From Polyangia bacterium (GTDB lineage Bacteria; Myxococcota_A; Polyangia; Polyangiales; Polyangiaceae): a DNA stretch of 8,672 nt. The translations under genes and the position numbers were made by a program. The stretch is taken from NCBI GenBank assembly GCA_030433055.1, contig JAUILJ010000286.1:1-8672 (forward strand), given 5' to 3'. Shown one piece after another: positions 6,190-8,672 of this stretch (position 1 is the first letter of the stretch; each line of letters starts with the position of its first letter). The notes beneath the pieces were generated by a model that was given only the letters and a program-made list of their open reading frames with translations, had not been told where the DNA came from and searched no databases.

Positions 6190-8643
6190 CATGTTCACGC
6201 GTTGCGCGGTGGTCTTTCCACTGGTGATGGTGACGCTGATGGACTTGGAGGGGGAACCTTTGCGGCGCAAAGATACACCGTAGTTTCCCGGAGGAAGTGA
6301 GGCTCGAACCACCGGTGAGGGCCCGAGGTTTCTGCCGTTGGCGCTGACGCTATCGCACGCGGGATCGCAGACCACGGTGAGAAACCCTGGATCAGCCTTG
6401 GGTGCGACCTCCTTCTGGGGCAGCGGACCGGGGACTCGCGCCGGCGCTGGCGAGCCGTTGCCCGTAGCCGTGGGGGTCTCCGGCTTCTTTTCCTCGGGAA
6501 GCGACGTGGGGTCGAGGGTTTCGCTCTCTGGTGTGGGCGCGGCGGAGGCGGTCGCAGTGGTAGTCGCCGGCGGCTCCGGCGCCGCCGTTGGAGCGGGCGC
6601 AGTGGTGGGGGCGGCCGGCGCCTGCACCGTCGCAACCGTGGGTACCGGGGCGGCCGCTGGCTTTTCCAGGACCTTGAGCACGACGAGCGCCGTGAGCGCC
6701 AACGCCGCCAAGGTCGTGGTGGCGGCGATCACCGCGATCATCAGTGACCGCGAGTCCTTCGGCGGTGGCTGGGAGTAGATGACCTGAGGCTGCTGCTGCG
6801 CGACGGCGGGTGCCGGCGTGGGAGCGAGCTGAGCTGGCGGCGGCTCTGAGACCACGACGGGAGCCGCCGGCTGGGGCGCTGGCTCATAGCTCTTCGGCGG
6901 AACGTGAACGGCGGTGGAGATGGATGCCGTGTTCAGGTCCTCGTCATTGAGGTCCAGCGGGCTGTCCATGATCCGCGTCACCGCGTCATCGTCTTCGTCG
7001 TAGCTATGAAAGCCCGGATGCTGAGGGTGGGCAGCAGGGGGCTGAGGCGCAGCGGGCGCCGGATAGCTGGGAATTACCTGTGTCTTCGCCGCGGCCGGAC
7101 GGGGCGGCGGAGGAGGAGGAGCACCAAGGCCTAGCTGAGTGCGCTTCGGAGAGTTCATGGCAGACGCGTTTGGCTGGGGCTGAGAGGATGGATCATCCAG
7201 GGGATACCCCGGAAGTTCCTTTGCAGGCGGCACCGTGGGCGGCCGTCCAGCTGCTGGCCGGGGTGCTGCGAGGGGTTGGGTTGCGCCGAACGGGCGCATC
7301 GCATTGGCCGCCGCGAACGCAGGGCCGGACACGGGAGTGGAGCTAGGGATTGCCTGACGGGTCGGCTGAGAAGGCCTCCTCGCGGAAACATCTGCGGCGG
7401 GCGCCGCGCCAATCGGGGGCAGGCGGGAGCCGGGGCTGGCGAGGGCGGTGGACGTCTTGAGCGGCACCGCCGCGCTCGGCACGGACTGGACGTCACTCTC
7501 CAGGGTCAGCAGGGAGACCTCGTCCAGATTTCCTGCGGCGGGGCGCTCCAGCTTGTCCAGGCTGATGGTCTGGGTGACTTCCGCGGCCCACTGCAGGTGC
7601 GCTTCGCGCTTTTCGAAGCGATCCGCCAGGACCTGCTTCATGTAACCACCGATCTCGTCGGCGCCGATGAACTGGCCCGACTTCATCAGGTACTGCTGCA
7701 GCGCGCGGGAGAGCTCGCGGGCAGTCTGAAAGCGGCGATTCTTGTCCTTGGACAGCGCCCGCATGACGATGGATTCGAGCTCCACCGGGTAGTGCGCAAC
7801 GATGCTCGATGGGGACGGAACGATGCAGGCTTGGACGCGCTCCAGCGTGTCCAAGTCATTATCCATGCGGAATAATCGGCGTCCAGTCGTGATCTCCCAG
7901 AGCACCACGCCCAGCGCAAACACGTCGGTGCGGCGATCGACGTCTTCCCCACGCACCTGCTCCGGGCTCATGTACGCGAGCTTGCCCTTCAGGGTGCCAG
8001 CCCGCGTCTTCGTCATGCGATCGGTGACCTTGGCCACACCGAAATCCACGACCTTCACGCTACCGTCGTAGGTGACGAACAAATTGTGTGGCGTGACGTC
8101 GCGGTGCACCAACCCGAGGGTCTTGCCGTGTTTGTCCGCCAGCTCGTGCGCGGCGTGCAGGCCCTCGGCGGCGTCGGCCACGATACGCGCCACCATCGCG
8201 TGACTCATGGCGGGGCCGCCGCCCTCGTCCAGCGCGCGCATGACCTCACGCAGCGGCTCCCCGTGCAGGTACTCCATCGCGATCCAGTAGCTGTCGCGAT
8301 GTGTGCCCAGGTCGAACACCTGCGCCACGTTTGGGTGGGTGATTCGCGCGGCGATGCGCGCCTCATCCAAGAACATCGAGATGAACGTCTGGTCCTCGGC
8401 CAGGTGCTTGTGGATGCGCTTGATGGCCACCCACTTCTGAAAGCCACCGGGACCGTCTGCACGCGCCAGATGGACGGAGGCCATGCCCCCGACGCCGATT
8501 TCGTCGACTACGCGATAGCGGCCGAGGAAGTAGGTGCCTCCCGACGGAAATGAAGGTTCACTGTATTCGCGTGAGTCGCTCTCCGACCCTGATAGTCGGG
8601 GAGCTCGTGGGGGCCGAGGCACTTGGCCAGGGCTCATTGCCAA
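6181..8643 (-). CDS. Transmembrane serine/threonine protein kinase with C-terminal PEGA-like extracytoplasmic domain
   Basis: This 820-residue receptor-like bacterial (Hanks-type) kinase is predicted to phosphorylate Ser/Thr on cytoplasmic targets in response to an envelope signal. The kinase domain (about 41-320) has the glycine loop GVGGMASV (50-57), ATP-binding K75 in VAIK, E94, catalytic loop HRDVTPHN (180-187), DFG (200-202), SPE in place of APE (226-228) and D240. The usual Lys of HRDxK is Thr, a common myxobacterial pattern. A Pro/Ala/Ser-rich linker (about 360-630) includes six consecutive prolines (509-514) and an acidic patch DEDDDAVTRIMDSP. One membrane span lies at about 633-656, followed by an Ala/Pro/Thr stalk (661-740) and a PEGA-like beta domain (about 752-820) with CDPAC (C759, C763). 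The only other Cys is C273. The TTG start at 8641-8643 is favoured by GGAG seven bases upstream (8651-8654); the ATG two codons later (8635-8637) is the alternative. An in-frame TGA lies just upstream, so the gene is complete. Confidence 0.95.
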   Translation of the reverse strand: MAMSPGQVPRPPRAPRLSGSESDSREYSEPSFPSGGTYFLGRYRVVDEIGVGGMASVHLARADGPGGFQKWVAIKRIHKHLAEDQTFISMFLDEARIAARITHPNVAQVFDLGTHRDSYWIAMEYLHGEPLREVMRALDEGGGPAMSHAMVARIVADAAEGLHAAHELADKHGKTLGLVHRDVTPHNLFVTYDGSVKVVDFGVAKVTDRMTKTRAGTLKGKLAYMSPEQVRGEDVDRRTDVFALGVVLWEITTGRRLFRMDNDLDTLERVQACIVPSPSSIVAHYPVELESIVMRALSKDKNRRFQTARELSRALQQYLMKSGQFIGADEIGGYMKQVLADRFEKREAHLQWAAEVTQTISLDKLERPAAGNLDEVSLLTLESDVQSVPSAAVPLKTSTALASPGSRLPPIGAAPAADVSARRPSQPTRQAIPSSTPVSGPAFAAANAMRPFGATQPLAAPRPAAGRPPTVPPAKELPGYPLDDPSSQPQPNASAMNSPKRTQLGLGAPPPPPPRPAAAKTQVIPSYPAPAAPQPPAAHPQHPGFHSYDEDDDAVTRIMDSPLDLNDEDLNTASISTAVHVPPKSYEPAPQPAAPVVVSEPPPAQLAPTPAPAVAQQQPQVIYSQPPPKDSRSLMIAVIAATTTLAALALTALVVLKVLEKPAAAPVPTVATVQAPAAPTTAPAPTAAPEPPATTTATASAAPTPESETLDPTSLPEEKKPETPTATGNGSPAPARVPGPLPQKEVAPKADPGFLTVVCDPACDSVSANGRNLGPSPVVRASLPPGNYGVSLRRKGSPSKSISVTITSGKTTAQRVNMGS

Positions 8644-8650
8644 GCCGGCG

Positions 8651-8654
8651 CTCC
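8651..8654 (-). promoter_or_regulatory. Ribosome-binding site of the kinase gene
   Basis: GGAG on the minus strand is seven bases before the TTG (8641-8643) but 13 bases before the in-frame ATG (8635-8637). The spacing favours the TTG start, which adds two residues. Only 29 bases of upstream sequence lie in the window, so the promoter cannot be assessed. Confidence 0.5.
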
Positions 8655-8672
8655 AACGCTGACATCATCCGA

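Noticed and set aside
6420..7450. Repeated GC-rich short motifs suggestive of a tandem repeat
   Set aside because: They encode the Pro/Ala/Thr-rich linker and stalk of the kinase. The repetition follows from amino-acid composition, and no regular period is present.

Overview
The window is GC-rich and densely coding. It looks like a chromosomal segment of a myxobacterium-type bacterium (Myxococcota, possibly Polyangia-like). Three things point there: a transmembrane Ser/Thr kinase with a long Pro/Ala/Thr linker, the catalytic-loop variant HRDVTPHN and a C-terminal PEGA-like domain; a Cys-rich lipoprotein with a Gly/Asp/Ser/Thr linker; and frequent GTG/TTG starts. The lineage is inferred from protein style, not from a search.

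Layout: at the left edge, on the + strand, is the 3' part of a gene for a CCA-adding/poly(A)-polymerase family enzyme (2-793). Everything else is on the minus strand and is read from right to left: a transmembrane Ser/Thr kinase (8643-6181), a large predicted lipoprotein (6119-4419), a 70-residue Cys-rich protein not previously obvious as a gene (4407-4195), tRNA-Ile lysidine synthase tilS (4132-3257), a 407-base non-coding spacer, and the membrane AAA+ protease ftsH (2849-912). The partial + strand gene and ftsH converge on a 118-base gap that holds a rho-independent terminator for ftsH.

How the genes relate: the partial nucleotidyltransferase and TilS are tRNA-maturation enzymes, and FtsH is the inner-membrane quality-control protease. 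tilS next to ftsH is a recurrent bacterial arrangement. The kinase, lipoprotein and Cys-rich small protein form a closely spaced group. The lipoprotein and small protein are separated by only 11 nt carrying a strong Shine-Dalgarno, so they are probably translated from one message. The kinase has a cytoplasmic catalytic domain, one membrane span and an extracytoplasmic domain with a single Cys pair. The lipoprotein beside it has 16 cysteines besides the lipidated one. An envelope-sensing link between them is inference only.

Most notable points for follow-up: the small Cys-rich protein, the kinase/lipoprotein/small-protein trio, a 20-bp near-perfect palindrome in the ftsH leader, and a cluster of short inverted repeats between the kinase and lipoprotein genes. 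I saw no tRNA, rRNA, CRISPR array, insertion sequence or prophage element.
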